DNA from: CAYYYP01 sp964475985 | GTDB taxonomy: Bacteria; Bdellovibrionota; UBA1018; CAYHWW01 | Assembly (NCBI GenBank): GCA_964475985.1 | Contig: CAYYYP010000001.1 | Location: forward strand, 1-64,000 | Reading direction: 5' to 3' | DNA: 64,000 bases | Shown: piece by piece, positions 34,783-43,008 of the stretch | Numbering within the stretch: the stretch's first letter is position 1 | How the letters are laid out: each line of letters begins with the position of its first letter | Translations under genes and position numbers: made by a program | The notes under the pieces: model-generated | What the model saw: only the letters and a program-made list of their open reading frames with translations | What the model was told of the DNA's origin: nothing | The model's database searches: none

Positions 34783-35532
34783 TCAAGATCCCATGACCAC
34801 GCTAAACGCGGACCCAGCGACCACCGTTGTGATGACCCAACGGCGAATGGAATCAAGTACGCGAGCGTCCCATCTCTCAACAACTGCCTTCACCACAACT
34901 GAGGAAACAATGCTTCCGACAGCAAGGGCGCCAATCAAAGTAGGCTCCATGGGAGCAGGCAAGGAATTTCGTTGAAGGCTCAAGGATACTAGAGACGTGA
35001 AACAAATTGTTGCGAGACTAGTCGCGGTCGCTTGTCTCATAGGCAGGCGAATCCAGCCAAGGAGCATGGGCATCAGTATGACCCCACCACCGAGTCCGGT
35101 CATCGTGACCAATGCACCGAGTAGCAAACCGCCAAACGCACTCCGAGGAACTAGGACGCGCGCCATTTCGGCCTCTTGGTTAAGCGGCGCTCTTTTCCTC
35201 CAGATGGAGTAGAGACTCCCCGCGCAAACTACCACGAATAATCCTGCTACAAGCCAATCCGGAGAAATAGCTTTTGCCCGAATGAACAATGCCGAGCTCA
35301 CCAAGGAAAAGCCCACAAATAAGGGAGCCACACGCCAGTCAGTATTTTTTATCTGCGGTATCCAGCCGATGGCTGCACCGATGATGACTGCAAAAAGGGA
35401 GTATATGGTAGCCTGCGAGATGTTGGCTCCGGTCAGATAAATGAAAAGAGGGACTGCGATGACAGCACCACCAGCACCCGTCAACCCAAGAAGAAAACCT
35501 ACGGTCACTCCGATGATGCCCCAATCGATCAT
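34783..35532 (-). CDS. TSUP-family (TauE/SafE) sulfite/sulfur-compound exporter
   Basis: 249 aa, mostly hydrophobic, ~8 TM helices. The two inverted repeats each have the Gly-rich signature: GLTGAGGAVIAVPLFIYLTG and TMTGLGGGVILMPMLLGW. TSUP proteins move sulfite, thiosulfate or sulfoacetate across the inner membrane. In the Xylella/Agrobacterium bigR operons such a protein exports sulfite formed by the persulfide dioxygenase, encoded here just upstream with a 4-nt overlap. Last gene of the arsR-rhodanese-dioxygenase-TSUP unit. Confidence 0.9.
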   Translation of the reverse strand: MIDWGIIGVTVGFLLGLTGAGGAVIAVPLFIYLTGANISQATIYSLFAVIIGAAIGWIPQIKNTDWRVAPLFVGFSLVSSALFIRAKAISPDWLVAGLFVVVCAGSLYSIWRKRAPLNQEAEMARVLVPRSAFGGLLLGALVTMTGLGGGVILMPMLLGWIRLPMRQATATSLATICFTSLVSLSLQRNSLPAPMEPTLIGALAVGSIVSSVVVKAVVERWDARVLDSIRRWVITTVVAGSAFSVVMGS

Positions 35533-36260
35533 TTGAAGTTCTCTCGAAGTGACTCTTTCAGAAGTTTCGGCGCCGCAACGTCAAATGCTGCTGCCTCCCG
35601 TACGAAATCGGCCCTCGATTGAGTCAATGACAAGTTGACCTTGAGCTGAGTCGTCCATGAAGAAGCCCTGCCACCCTTGTGGTCATGACCAGGAAGCACG
35701 ATCGTTTCAGGACGAACGGTCGCCTTGATAGTTTGCAAACTCTCGTAGTGGGACGTTGGATCTCCGCCCGGAAGATCATCTCGCCCCGTGTCACCGTAAA
35801 GCACGGTATCGCCGCCAAAGAGATACGGCCCCCAAAACACAGTGATGGAATCTTGCGTGTGCCCCGGAGTCGGAATCAACTGAACCGGAGACGCCTGCGA
35901 TGACAACTGCGAAACTCCGGATGACCTGAGCTGCACACGTCTGCTCGGAGCCTTTTCATGCATCACCAGCGGCGCCTTGAGTTCGTGGGCCAGTCGCGCC
36001 GCTATCGAGATGTGATCCGCATGGGTATGGGTATCGATGACTCCGAGCCAAATATATCCATTCAGCTCTCGAACGACAGACAGGTATGCTTCCCAATCTT
36101 CAAGCTTTGGATCGATCGCGAGAGCTTCACGGGTGCGCTCATTCCAAGCAATGTAGGACAGGCATTCTTCGCTTTGCACCACACGAACGTTCCATTCCTT
36201 GGCGGGAACGGGATCTCCGGTTGTCAGAATTTCTTCCAGTCGTTTGATTTTCGATTTCAT
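35529..36260 (-). CDS. ETHE1/Blh-type persulfide dioxygenase (metallo-beta-lactamase fold)
   Basis: 243 aa. Metal ligands: DTHTHADH (H78, H80, D82, H83), TPGHTQDS (H134), GGDTVLYGDTGRDD (D151), and LPGHDH (H192). The iron-binding 2-His-1-Asp set of persulfide dioxygenases (H78 region, H134, D151) and the GRDDLPGGDP segment, close to ETHE1's GRTDFQ.GD, support this over glyoxalase II. It oxidises glutathione or protein persulfide to sulfite with O2, and the sulfite can leave through the adjacent TSUP exporter. 4-nt overlaps on both sides. Confidence 0.88.
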   Translation of the reverse strand: MKSKIKRLEEILTTGDPVPAKEWNVRVVQSEECLSYIAWNERTREALAIDPKLEDWEAYLSVVRELNGYIWLGVIDTHTHADHISIAARLAHELKAPLVMHEKAPSRRVQLRSSGVSQLSSQASPVQLIPTPGHTQDSITVFWGPYLFGGDTVLYGDTGRDDLPGGDPTSHYESLQTIKATVRPETIVLPGHDHKGGRASSWTTQLKVNLSLTQSRADFVREAAAFDVAAPKLLKESLRENFK

Positions 36261-36757
36261 TCTCTCGTGACTCCTGTATCAGCCTTGTTCCAGGGCATCC
36301 GGCAGAGAAGCTCCGCCATCCCACAAAATCCGGTGGCCCCAGCCGTGAAAAGCCCGGCACCAACGAATCCTGTCAAAAGTACCCATAGAGGGTTGACCCA
36401 CCAGGAGAGAACCGCGCCCACGAGGATCAGAAAACCAGCGAGAAGCTGTACTTGCCGTATGATGGGAATCACCGATTTTGCGCCGCCCTCAGTGGGTCTA
36501 CCTTGCTTTTTCCATTCGAGAATCCCGCCTTCATAGACCTGAATATCGCATCCAAGGCCAAGGGCCTCGAGCTGCTGTTTGGCTAGTCCCGCACGCTTAC
36601 CGCTCCGACACATGAGCACGAACGAACAATCGCTGAGGTTTTTCAATACGCCTGGGGCCTGATGGCTCAGTGCGGAAAGCGGTAGATTGATCGAACCCTC
36701 AACCTGTTCCGCCGTGAATTCGGCTTTCTCTCTGACGTCAATGATGACTTGTTTCAT
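36257..36757 (-). CDS. YgaP-like fusion: rhodanese plus DUF2892 membrane domain
   Basis: 166 aa. Rhodanese domain at 1-95 (VIIDVREKAEFTAEQVEGSI, catalytic CRSGKRAG with Cys50), then DUF2892 from ~100: two TM helices (LLAGFLILVGAVLSWWV and PLWVLLTGFVGAGLFTAG) ending TGFCGMAELLCRMPW. This is the same fold combination as YgaP, a membrane sulfurtransferase. It hands sulfane sulfur to or from the dioxygenase encoded next (4-nt overlap). First structural gene behind the regulator at 36776. Confidence 0.92.
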   Translation of the reverse strand: MKQVIIDVREKAEFTAEQVEGSINLPLSALSHQAPGVLKNLSDCSFVLMCRSGKRAGLAKQQLEALGLGCDIQVYEGGILEWKKQGRPTEGGAKSVIPIIRQVQLLAGFLILVGAVLSWWVNPLWVLLTGFVGAGLFTAGATGFCGMAELLCRMPWNKADTGVTRE

Positions 36758-36775
36758 TTGACACTCCTTCTTTCG

Positions 36776-37072
36776 TCAGCAAAAAATCTTGTGCATCGCC
36801 TGGATCAGCTTCTTCACTTTTGGATCTAAAATTCGGTAGTAAACGTAATTCCCGTCTTTCCGGGACGCGACCCATCCCTCGCTTTTCATTCTTCCCAAAA
36901 ACTGGGAGACGGCTGATTGCGATGCCTTGCAGCGGTTCTCAATCTCACTCACTGAAAGCTCCGCGCTTGCCAAAAAACACAGAATCTGAAGTCGCTGGGG
37001 GTGAGCGAGCGCTTTGAGCATCTTGGTTGCCGAATTACATTGGTCTAACAAGGGAAAAGCTGCTTTCTTCAT
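36776..37072 (-). CDS. ArsR-family persulfide-sensing repressor (BigR/SqrR type), second copy
   Basis: 98 aa. LKALAHPQRLQILCFL, recognition helix SQSAVSQFLGRMKSEGWV, wing SRKDGNYVYYRI. The SqrR/BigR dithiol pair is present as Cys32 and Cys98 (last residue), 66 apart; Cys12 and Cys48 match Cys14 and Cys50 of the paralogue at 21771. The two regulators share most core positions and probably recognise similar AT-rich palindromes. It heads the right-hand operon (YgaP-like, dioxygenase, TSUP). Confidence 0.88.
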   Translation of the reverse strand: MKKAAFPLLDQCNSATKMLKALAHPQRLQILCFLASAELSVSEIENRCKASQSAVSQFLGRMKSEGWVASRKDGNYVYYRILDPKVKKLIQAMHKIFC

Positions 37073-37077
37073 ATTAT

Positions 37078-37099
37078 GATATTATAATTTTGTAATATC
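37078..37099. promoter_or_regulatory. AT-rich palindromic operator of right-hand ArsR/BigR regulator
   Basis: GATATTA-N8-TAATATC (37078-37084 and 37093-37099) lies 5 nt upstream of the regulator's start codon. It shares the ATATTA/TAATAT character of the repeat at 21690-21749, so the two regulators may cross-control both operons. Confidence 0.65.
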
Positions 37100-37345
37100 A
37101 CAGTCAAGACTTTCTAAGTTCACCCCATGGCTGATGGGTCATGGCTAGGTCTTTCATGGATTCATCCCCTCTTTAGTGTGGCGTGCAACTGAAGAGCCGT
37201 GAGTCGTTGATCAATTACTTCCAGATGAAAAAAACTACGTTCATAACGAAACACGTTTTCCTGGTGGAAATGCGATTAATGCGGTTTATTTGCGTCGGGA
37301 CGGCCGACAGTATACAACGCTTAGGGGATTTTATTTTTTATCATT
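37100..37345. other. Right border of the accessory block, non-coding
   Basis: About 245 nt without a supported gene, between the regulator's operator and the YkgJ gene on the opposite strand. It must hold the divergent promoters. No direct repeat matching the left border, no tRNA and no transposase remnant was recognised. Confidence 0.4.
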
Positions 37346-37756
37346 ATGCGAAGTCTTAAAACAAAAATCACGGTTGAGCGGGCACAGCAGGATGCGCAGG
37401 TACCTTCTACTTGGACTGTTTTTCGTAAAGGTCTTTGTGATGGATGCTGGGCTGGGTGCTGTACATTACCGGTTGAAGTGAGCGTGAATGATCTCATTCG
37501 TTTAGGACTCACGTGTGAAGAGGAGGCCGCTGTTTCGGTTAAAAAGCTAGCCAAACGTTTGATCAAGGCGAAAATCCTAAAGTCATTCCACGCAAAAACT
37601 CAGATTTTTATTTTGGATCAACGCAACGGTACGGATTGTTTGTACCTTGATGCCAATCGGCAATGCACTGTCTATGCAAAGCGCCCCAATGTTTGCCGTG
37701 AATTTCCAAAAATTGGGCCAAGACCTGGATTTTGTCCGGCGACGAAAAAATTGTAG
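37346..37756 (+). CDS. YkgJ-family Cys-cluster (zinc/iron chelatase-type) protein
   Basis: 136 aa from ATG 37346; SD weak. Typical cluster CDGCWAGCC near residue 31, followed by the family's PVEVSVNDLIRLGL, and the C-terminal half CTVYAKRPNVCREFP with a final GFCP. These cysteines bind a metal ion or iron-sulfur cluster (CxxCx12CC-like chelating family, UPF0153). The exact role is unknown. Cytoplasmic. Convergent with the acetyltransferase at 37789. Confidence 0.85.
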   Translation: MRSLKTKITVERAQQDAQVPSTWTVFRKGLCDGCWAGCCTLPVEVSVNDLIRLGLTCEEEAAVSVKKLAKRLIKAKILKSFHAKTQIFILDQRNGTDCLYLDANRQCTVYAKRPNVCREFPKIGPRPGFCPATKKL

Positions 37757-37788
37757 GATCGCTGATCCTTCAAACGAAGCGGGAACCT

Positions 37789-38772
37789 TCACACCCAGAG
37801 CGCGCGAGGAATGAAGGTCCAGTCTTGGGGTTTTAGATTTTTAGTGGCGGGTAAAATCATAGCCAAACCGTCATCACGGTGGACCCGTTCGCTTTCTTGT
37901 TTCATGCGATCCCAGCCGGAGAAGCCGTCGCTTTCCCAGATTCGTACTTCTTTAAGGCTTAAGTCAGTAGCTTGGAGTTGAGCTTCGGCGATGAGAGCAT
38001 CAACATTTTCAGTTGATAGAGAATTATCACTACAGCTGACCAACACTAAACCGCGTAGGATCTCCATTTTGAAATCTATCGCCCACAGAAGGATGCCACC
38101 TTCATTCATCGCTCCGCAAAATTTTGGTAACGACCGGTCCAGAAGCGAAGCATAGGTACGCTCTCGCTCAAAATGCCAGTCTAGCTGCAAAGCGGAAGGC
38201 CATACTGTAAAGGGCAAATCATGCGAAGGCCGTAGATCATTCCACGGATTTGTAAAAGTGTCGTGAGTTAATAATTTTGGCGCAAACTTAGATATAGATT
38301 TGTTTTCCGGTAGCGGCGGGAAAACCCGATCATAGGACGGACATTGTACGAAGCCTAATCGTTCATAGATTGCGGCGCCAACCTCTGAATACAAAATAAA
38401 GGAATGGGTGGAGGAGTCATCGCGCCGAATTCGATCTACTACTTGACGCATCATCTCGCTCGCGTAGCCTCTGCCGCGGTGGCAAAGCTCAGTGTAAACG
38501 GAAGCAAATCCGTAGGTCGAACCTTGGTTAGTTTCTTTAGAACCTGTTCCCAAATGGCTGTTCATGCGGAAAGTTTCGCACGATGAGAGCACGGTCCCTG
38601 CGTCATCTGTGAGCATCCAGGTTTGCATTGCTTGGCGGCTGTAGCGATGAGCGCGCAACCGCACTTCCCTTAACTGAAACGCCTCGGCATTGGGTAAGGC
38701 CTGGCCCCATTCATGAAACGTAAGACGATCTCGATGGTTTTTTTGCTCTTCATTGGCGAGGACTAATTTCAT
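37789..38772 (-). CDS. GNAT-family acetyltransferase with LYC1-like layout
   Basis: 327 aa. The N-terminal GNAT fold is shown by RLRAHRYSRQAMQTWMLTDD, VLSSCETFRMNS, the acetyl-CoA loop VYTELCHRGRGYASEMMRQV (R-G-x-G-x-A), and GAAIYERLGFVQCPS. The long C-terminal half (~170 residues: WPSALQLDWHFERERTYASL, ILLWAIDFKMEILRGLVLV) is unlike ordinary single-domain GNATs and resembles the layout of the fungal LYC1 lysine acetyltransferase. The resemblance is from memory of the family and needs checking. Substrate unknown. Cytoplasmic. Confidence 0.7.
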   Translation of the reverse strand: MKLVLANEEQKNHRDRLTFHEWGQALPNAEAFQLREVRLRAHRYSRQAMQTWMLTDDAGTVLSSCETFRMNSHLGTGSKETNQGSTYGFASVYTELCHRGRGYASEMMRQVVDRIRRDDSSTHSFILYSEVGAAIYERLGFVQCPSYDRVFPPLPENKSISKFAPKLLTHDTFTNPWNDLRPSHDLPFTVWPSALQLDWHFERERTYASLLDRSLPKFCGAMNEGGILLWAIDFKMEILRGLVLVSCSDNSLSTENVDALIAEAQLQATDLSLKEVRIWESDGFSGWDRMKQESERVHRDDGLAMILPATKNLKPQDWTFIPRALWV

Positions 38773-38873
38773 GAGGGGTTTGTAACAGCTAGCTTGGGTT
38801 CACGCTAAAGTTTTTGGATGGATTGATTTAACGCACTGCAGTTGCTACGGCCTAGAACCAAGGGGAATTGGTT

Positions 38874-39704
38874 ATGGGGCGAGGTCCAATAAAAAACTGC
38901 ATCATTGTATTTTTCTTTTTATTTGTTGTTGCCATCTTTTTGGGAGAAAGCACATCTGCGCAGAATGCGAGCGAACGCTCAGCGCGCCCGACATTACAAA
39001 ATTCAACGCAAGTTTTCCATAAATACGAAAATTCCGATGCGTTAGAGGAGTTGGTTAGTTTTACGGTTCATGCCCAGGATTACATTGGTCGCTGGCCAAG
39101 CATGGCGCCATCTCATGGCACTTCCATGCGTGCATCCTATCGGGTGCGCAACGTGAGGGATTTAGAAAAGTATTCTATCGTGCAATTCATCCGGGGCTGT
39201 TTCTTTAAGTCGTCGGTGCAAGCCGGGCGCATACTTAAACAACTAGTATTTAGTCGAGAATTTTTCGGCCGTTCGATTCCTTTCATCCATCCGGAATGGG
39301 TGGTTGATTCCGATACAATCGATCCGATGTATTGGGGTAATGGGCCGGCCAATACAAATCGCCATAGTTCTTATCTTTGGTCGAGAATTCCGGGCACTTT
39401 TAACGAACGTACTTCGACCTTCTATGGCGCGCAGCGCCCGAGGCGTCCGGAACTCTACGTGACCGACCTCCCATCGGGCGGGTTTTTAAATTCCGCCGGT
39501 GACGCCTACAATGCCTCCATGGAATTTCGCACGTGCATCTATCGCTCAACCGAGGTTCCAATTCAGACGGTACCGACGGATCTTAATTTCGCAACTCCCC
39601 TTCACTGTGTGGAATGGAGAAATTCCCATGTCTATAATTTTGAGACTCGCCAATTTGAATCACCAACTCAAATCGATGAATTTTGTTTAGCGCTCCGTCC
39701 CTAG
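38874..39704 (+). CDS. Exported hypothetical protein
   Basis: 276 aa from ATG 38874 with SD AAGGGG 8 nt ahead; a TTG two codons earlier is less likely. A hydrophobic signal segment (CIIVFFFLFVVAIFLGES, cleavage near TSA-QN). The mature part is rich in aromatic and Arg residues with five Cys (GCFFKS, RTCIYR, LHCVEW, EFCLAL), suggesting disulfides outside the cytoplasm. Motifs such as FIHPEWVVDSDTIDPMYWGN are distinctive but match no family I know. Its stop overlaps the stop of the convergent permease gene by 4 nt. Confidence 0.7.
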   Translation: MGRGPIKNCIIVFFFLFVVAIFLGESTSAQNASERSARPTLQNSTQVFHKYENSDALEELVSFTVHAQDYIGRWPSMAPSHGTSMRASYRVRNVRDLEKYSIVQFIRGCFFKSSVQAGRILKQLVFSREFFGRSIPFIHPEWVVDSDTIDPMYWGNGPANTNRHSSYLWSRIPGTFNERTSTFYGAQRPRRPELYVTDLPSGGFLNSAGDAYNASMEFRTCIYRSTEVPIQTVPTDLNFATPLHCVEWRNSHVYNFETRQFESPTQIDEFCLALRP

Positions 39705-40801
39705 TCTTTGGATTCGGATCCGATATTTCCTTCAACCACGGTCACGTGGCTGCCAAAACGAAAACCAAATCGATTACCTATGGCGGGCCAAGTTTGAAGT
39801 AGGGCAATGAGGATAGCCACAACAATAGGGCCGATAAAAACCCCAAAAATTCCGAATAACTCGATGCCCCCGAAAATTGCGACGAGGCTTACGAGTGGGT
39901 GCATGTCGCTACGGCCTTGGAGAACCATTGGCCTAATCAAATTATCTACTACACCGGTGAGAAGGCCAATGAGAATCATGATGATAGTTTTCGCCACCGA
40001 GCCCTGGACGTACAAATAAATGGCGCCAATCATCCACACGGGCACGCTGCCCAAAATAGGAACCCAGGAGAAAATAAAAGTAGCGCCACCAGCTAAAAAC
40101 GCTGCGGGCACCGCTAAAATCAGAAACGCAAAGGTCATGCATGCCGCCTGGGCCGCAGCGGCCGCAAGGCCCGCCCATACAACCGATATTGCAGTTTCAC
40201 GAAACGATGAAATCAACTTGACCCTGACATCGTGATCAAGCGGAACTTTGTTAGTCATCCACGCAAAAAAAGTACGGCCGTCTTGCAGCATAAAAAAGCA
40301 GGTGAGAAGCAAAAGAACGAGTTGTAGTAGTATGGCAGGAATGCCACTGGCTATGCCCAAAACCAATTTACTTGCCGACTGACTTCCTTGCTTAATGCCC
40401 TGACGAAGTTGTTGATCAAGACTAGTGGTGTCGCCTAAAACACTGCGCAAAATTTCCCAGTCACCAAGCCGGCTGGTGATGGACGCTAGGGAGAAATCAT
40501 CCCGTTCCGCTACCATTTGGCCCATGTGAATTCCTTCCTTTACCGCAAGGGTCGTAAAGAGCCCGAGGGGTGCAATGAACACCACGGCCAATCCTAAAGT
40601 CACAATGGCGGCGGATATTCCTGGCTTATATTTTTTACGACAACGTACGTAAACTGGGTTTACGATCAGGGCTAAAATAGAACCCATGATTACGCTCAGT
40701 AAGTAGGGCCCTACCATGTAAACCGAAAGCACCAACACAACCATGAGCAGGAATAAAAATGTAATGAGTGTAGCTCGGCCTTGATTGGGGTTTTGGTTCA
40801 T
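39701..40801 (-). CDS. AI-2E/PerM-family membrane permease
   Basis: 366 aa. Two N-terminal TM helices (ITFLFLLMVVLVLSVYMVG and PYLLSVIMGSILALIVNPVY), the typical R-KKYKPGISAAIVTLGLAVVF, a cytoplasmic/periplasmic helical linker, then the C-terminal TM bundle with the conserved GLLTGVVDNLIRPMVLQGRS and FGGIELFGIFGVFIGPIVVA. That last segment is a family hallmark (GG...G..GifiGPv). Members transport AI-2-like signals or ions, or act as Na+/H+ antiporters; substrate not decidable. Confidence 0.9.
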   Translation of the reverse strand: MNQNPNQGRATLITFLFLLMVVLVLSVYMVGPYLLSVIMGSILALIVNPVYVRCRKKYKPGISAAIVTLGLAVVFIAPLGLFTTLAVKEGIHMGQMVAERDDFSLASITSRLGDWEILRSVLGDTTSLDQQLRQGIKQGSQSASKLVLGIASGIPAILLQLVLLLLTCFFMLQDGRTFFAWMTNKVPLDHDVRVKLISSFRETAISVVWAGLAAAAAQAACMTFAFLILAVPAAFLAGGATFIFSWVPILGSVPVWMIGAIYLYVQGSVAKTIIMILIGLLTGVVDNLIRPMVLQGRSDMHPLVSLVAIFGGIELFGIFGVFIGPIVVAILIALLQTWPAIGNRFGFRFGSHVTVVEGNIGSESKD

Positions 40802-40933
40802 AGTTTAGGTTTAGGTGAGCGATGGGTGACCGTCAACCACCGTCATATGCAAACAACTTAAATTTATATATCCAATAGAATGTTTGGATAATTTCGCGCA
40901 TAAATGGCTTCAATTTATAAATAAGTTGATGTA

Positions 40934-41701
40934 ATGCTTTGCATATTCCCGGAGTCGTTCCCCCTGAAATTTTTATTTCTTATAATTTTCATTCTTGTCT
41001 GTGACGCAAGCCACGCTAACCAAAAAAAATGCACCCACCTGCTTACGGTTGCCGAAGGTTATAGACTTTGGGCAGGCCACTTCGATTCTGGCCACAAGGA
41101 CAACCTCATGTTCCTGAGCGAGGAAGCGGCATTGACCGAAATTCGGCAAACCGCGGTAGAACGTTTAACCTCGAAATCAGCGGCACTTGACCTAGGATCT
41201 GGCACCGGAAGGGCGATTGCCTTCCTGGAAAGTCAGTTTCAAGACGTTGTAGCCATCGACGTGTCACCGGAGATGCTCGCCATCGCAAAACTAAAAGCAA
41301 AAAAAACCGAGTTTATCGAGGGAGACTTCTTAAAATTCCAATTTGGAAGGCAGTTTGATTTTATTCATTCAGCCTTAGTGCTGAAACATTTTGAAAATTT
41401 ACCCACGTTCTTTGCAAAGGTTCATTCTTTGCTCAAACCGGGTGGAACATTTTATATTTCAGAAATCTCAGATGAGATCATGAAGACGGGGTCACGCCCC
41501 ACGGTGAAGGGAACTGAGCTCATCATTGAATCTACAATTCATAATTTCGAGGATGTGAGGGAGGCAGTTCGAAGTAATCAACTCCAACTCACCTCTGCCG
41601 GGTATGTTCCGTTTGTCGAAAGTTTGCTCGAAGCTAACCCGAGATGGGCGCACTTTACGGGGCGTAACGTTCAATATTATTTTGTGGGGCGCAGGGAATA
41701 G
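40934..41701 (+). CDS. SAM-dependent methyltransferase with N-terminal export signal or anchor
   Basis: 255 aa. The catalytic core from ~residue 38 is a class I methyltransferase: motif I LDLGSGTGRAIAF (about 86-97), motif II VVAIDVSPEMLAIAK, motif III FDFIHSALVLKHFENL, then LLKPGGTFYISEI. Unusually, the first 30 residues are a hydrophobic signal (LKFLFLIIFILVCDASHA-NQ) and no internal start codon could remove it. The enzyme is therefore membrane-anchored or exported. SAM is not known in the periplasm, so a membrane anchor with a cytoplasmic domain, or a non-methyl function, are alternatives. SD weak. Confidence 0.75.
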   Translation: MLCIFPESFPLKFLFLIIFILVCDASHANQKKCTHLLTVAEGYRLWAGHFDSGHKDNLMFLSEEAALTEIRQTAVERLTSKSAALDLGSGTGRAIAFLESQFQDVVAIDVSPEMLAIAKLKAKKTEFIEGDFLKFQFGRQFDFIHSALVLKHFENLPTFFAKVHSLLKPGGTFYISEISDEIMKTGSRPTVKGTELIIESTIHNFEDVREAVRSNQLQLTSAGYVPFVESLLEANPRWAHFTGRNVQYYFVGRRE

Positions 41702-41721
41702 CTATCCTTCGCACCTAGGAA

Positions 41722-42930
41722 TCAAACCATTAAGGATACTGCGGAAACCTTTAGGACCCTGGACTCCAATAAGTGGGGTTCAATGGCTTTTGAAGATGCA
41801 TAGATGACTTTTGCCTCCGGGTAATGACGCAAGAAACTATCCACAGATCTCCTTTGGGACAAGTCCGGCCCTTCATTCAATAAAGGAACGATTCCCAGAA
41901 GTTTCGATTTCAAGCTGAAAACTAGGGGTACCCTTGCTCCGCTACGGGTCCGGAATGAATCGACCTGAAACGCCATGCCGCTTTGATAGCCAAGCTGAGC
42001 TCTCAAGTTCCGATAAATCACTCCGGAAAGCGCGGCCTCTTCATTGACCTTACCGTCACTCAAAAAAAACTCCTCAAGTTGATCTTCAAGCAAATATGTC
42101 TCGCCTTTGGTCACCGAAAAGGGAATTCTTCGAAGCAGGAAAATAGACTCAAAACCATAAATCAATTTTTTCTGCGTCACTTCGGAAAGCCCCAGCTGCC
42201 TGCGGGCCTCGGAGTAACGATACGGCTCCCAAGCGGTTTTGGCGATGAAACGTAAAAATCGCAGTAAAGTTCCGAGGGGCAAGCTGGTCTGCGTCACTAG
42301 CCGCAGATCCCGGTCTAGGATGAGATTTAGTAAGGAGGCCATGCCGTCCTGCTGAGAGCGATGGTTACGCATGAAGCTCAAGCCGGGCAATCCGCCATTC
42401 TGAAAATATTTCTCAAATGCCTGCACTTGGCTTGAAGTCGGCTTCCGTAAAATTCTTTCGATACTGTTATCAAACACTTTGATGGCCAATAGCTTCGGGA
42501 TGGTCTCGGGAAGCTCAGTCTGCAAAAACTCGGAAATCACGAACGGATAGAGTTCAAGGGAGACCAACCTTCCCGTAAGCGATTCGCGTATAGCCTTGCG
42601 GCTCGAAAAGCGGACGGAACCCGTCAATACGAACTGGCCGGGCCTTTTTCGCGTTCGCACCCATTCCTTCAACGCCGGAAAAATCTTAGGGGAATACTGG
42701 CATTCATCGATGCCAGTGCGGGCAGAAGCATGGGCCTCTAGGAAACCCTTCGCTGACTTCTCAGACTGGAGCAAAGTATCCTCGTCATCGAAAGTGACAT
42801 AATTTTGCACGGTTTTAGACACGAAGGTGGTTTTGCCTACCTGCCTATGGCCAAATACGCCCACCAAAGGGCTGAACCGACAGAGTTCGTCATAGAGGGG
42901 AAACGCATGTCTTGCGCGATGGTGGGGCAT
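41722..42930 (-). CDS. AAA ATPase with DUF4143-type C-terminal domain
   Basis: 402 aa from ATG 42930; an in-frame TTG two codons earlier is less likely. Walker A VGVFGHRQVGKTTF (Gly27-Thr35), Walker B-like GIDECQYSPKIFPAL, sensor FVLTGSVRFSSRKAIRESLTGR with the family's L-L/T-GR-V pattern. The C-terminal DUF4143 region contains SLLNLILDRDLRLV and KTAWEPYRYSEARRQLGLSEV. Such ATPases are widespread in bacteria and archaea, often as solitary or mobile-associated genes, with unknown function. Upstream lie two tandem palindromes (42948-43008), so expression is probably repressor-controlled, perhaps by itself. Confidence 0.85.
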   Translation of the reverse strand: MPHHRARHAFPLYDELCRFSPLVGVFGHRQVGKTTFVSKTVQNYVTFDDEDTLLQSEKSAKGFLEAHASARTGIDECQYSPKIFPALKEWVRTRKRPGQFVLTGSVRFSSRKAIRESLTGRLVSLELYPFVISEFLQTELPETIPKLLAIKVFDNSIERILRKPTSSQVQAFEKYFQNGGLPGLSFMRNHRSQQDGMASLLNLILDRDLRLVTQTSLPLGTLLRFLRFIAKTAWEPYRYSEARRQLGLSEVTQKKLIYGFESIFLLRRIPFSVTKGETYLLEDQLEEFFLSDGKVNEEAALSGVIYRNLRAQLGYQSGMAFQVDSFRTRSGARVPLVFSLKSKLLGIVPLLNEGPDLSQRRSVDSFLRHYPEAKVIYASSKAIEPHLLESRVLKVSAVSLMV

Positions 42931-42947
42931 GATCAATCAAGTATAGT

Positions 42948-43008
42948 GTATTTTACAGTCACTGTAAATATCATTGAGATTGATGTATTTTACAGTCACT
43001 GTAAATAT
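42948..43008. promoter_or_regulatory. Two tandem 24-bp operator-like repeats upstream of the AAA/DUF4143 gene
   Basis: Two identical 24-bp copies at 42948-42971 and 42985-43008, 37 bp start to start. Each is centred on the palindrome TTTACAGT-C-ACTGTAAA (42952-42968 and 42989-43005), with flanking GTAT and TAT. The first copy ends 18 nt from the start codon of the ATPase. Repeat plus palindrome plus position indicate a dimeric repressor's operator pair. Confidence 0.75.

Noticed and set aside
35958..36536. Plus-strand frame of 192 codons
   Set aside because: Antisense to the dioxygenase and rhodanese genes, both of which have intact active-site motifs.
21000..37345. Integrative element or transposon ends around the sulfur block
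   Set aside because: No integrase, transposase, tRNA target or matching direct repeats at the borders were seen, so transfer is only inferred from content.
42948..43008. Start of a CRISPR array
   Set aside because: Only two repeat copies, 13-nt gap, strongly palindromic and placed at a promoter; no cas genes in the window.
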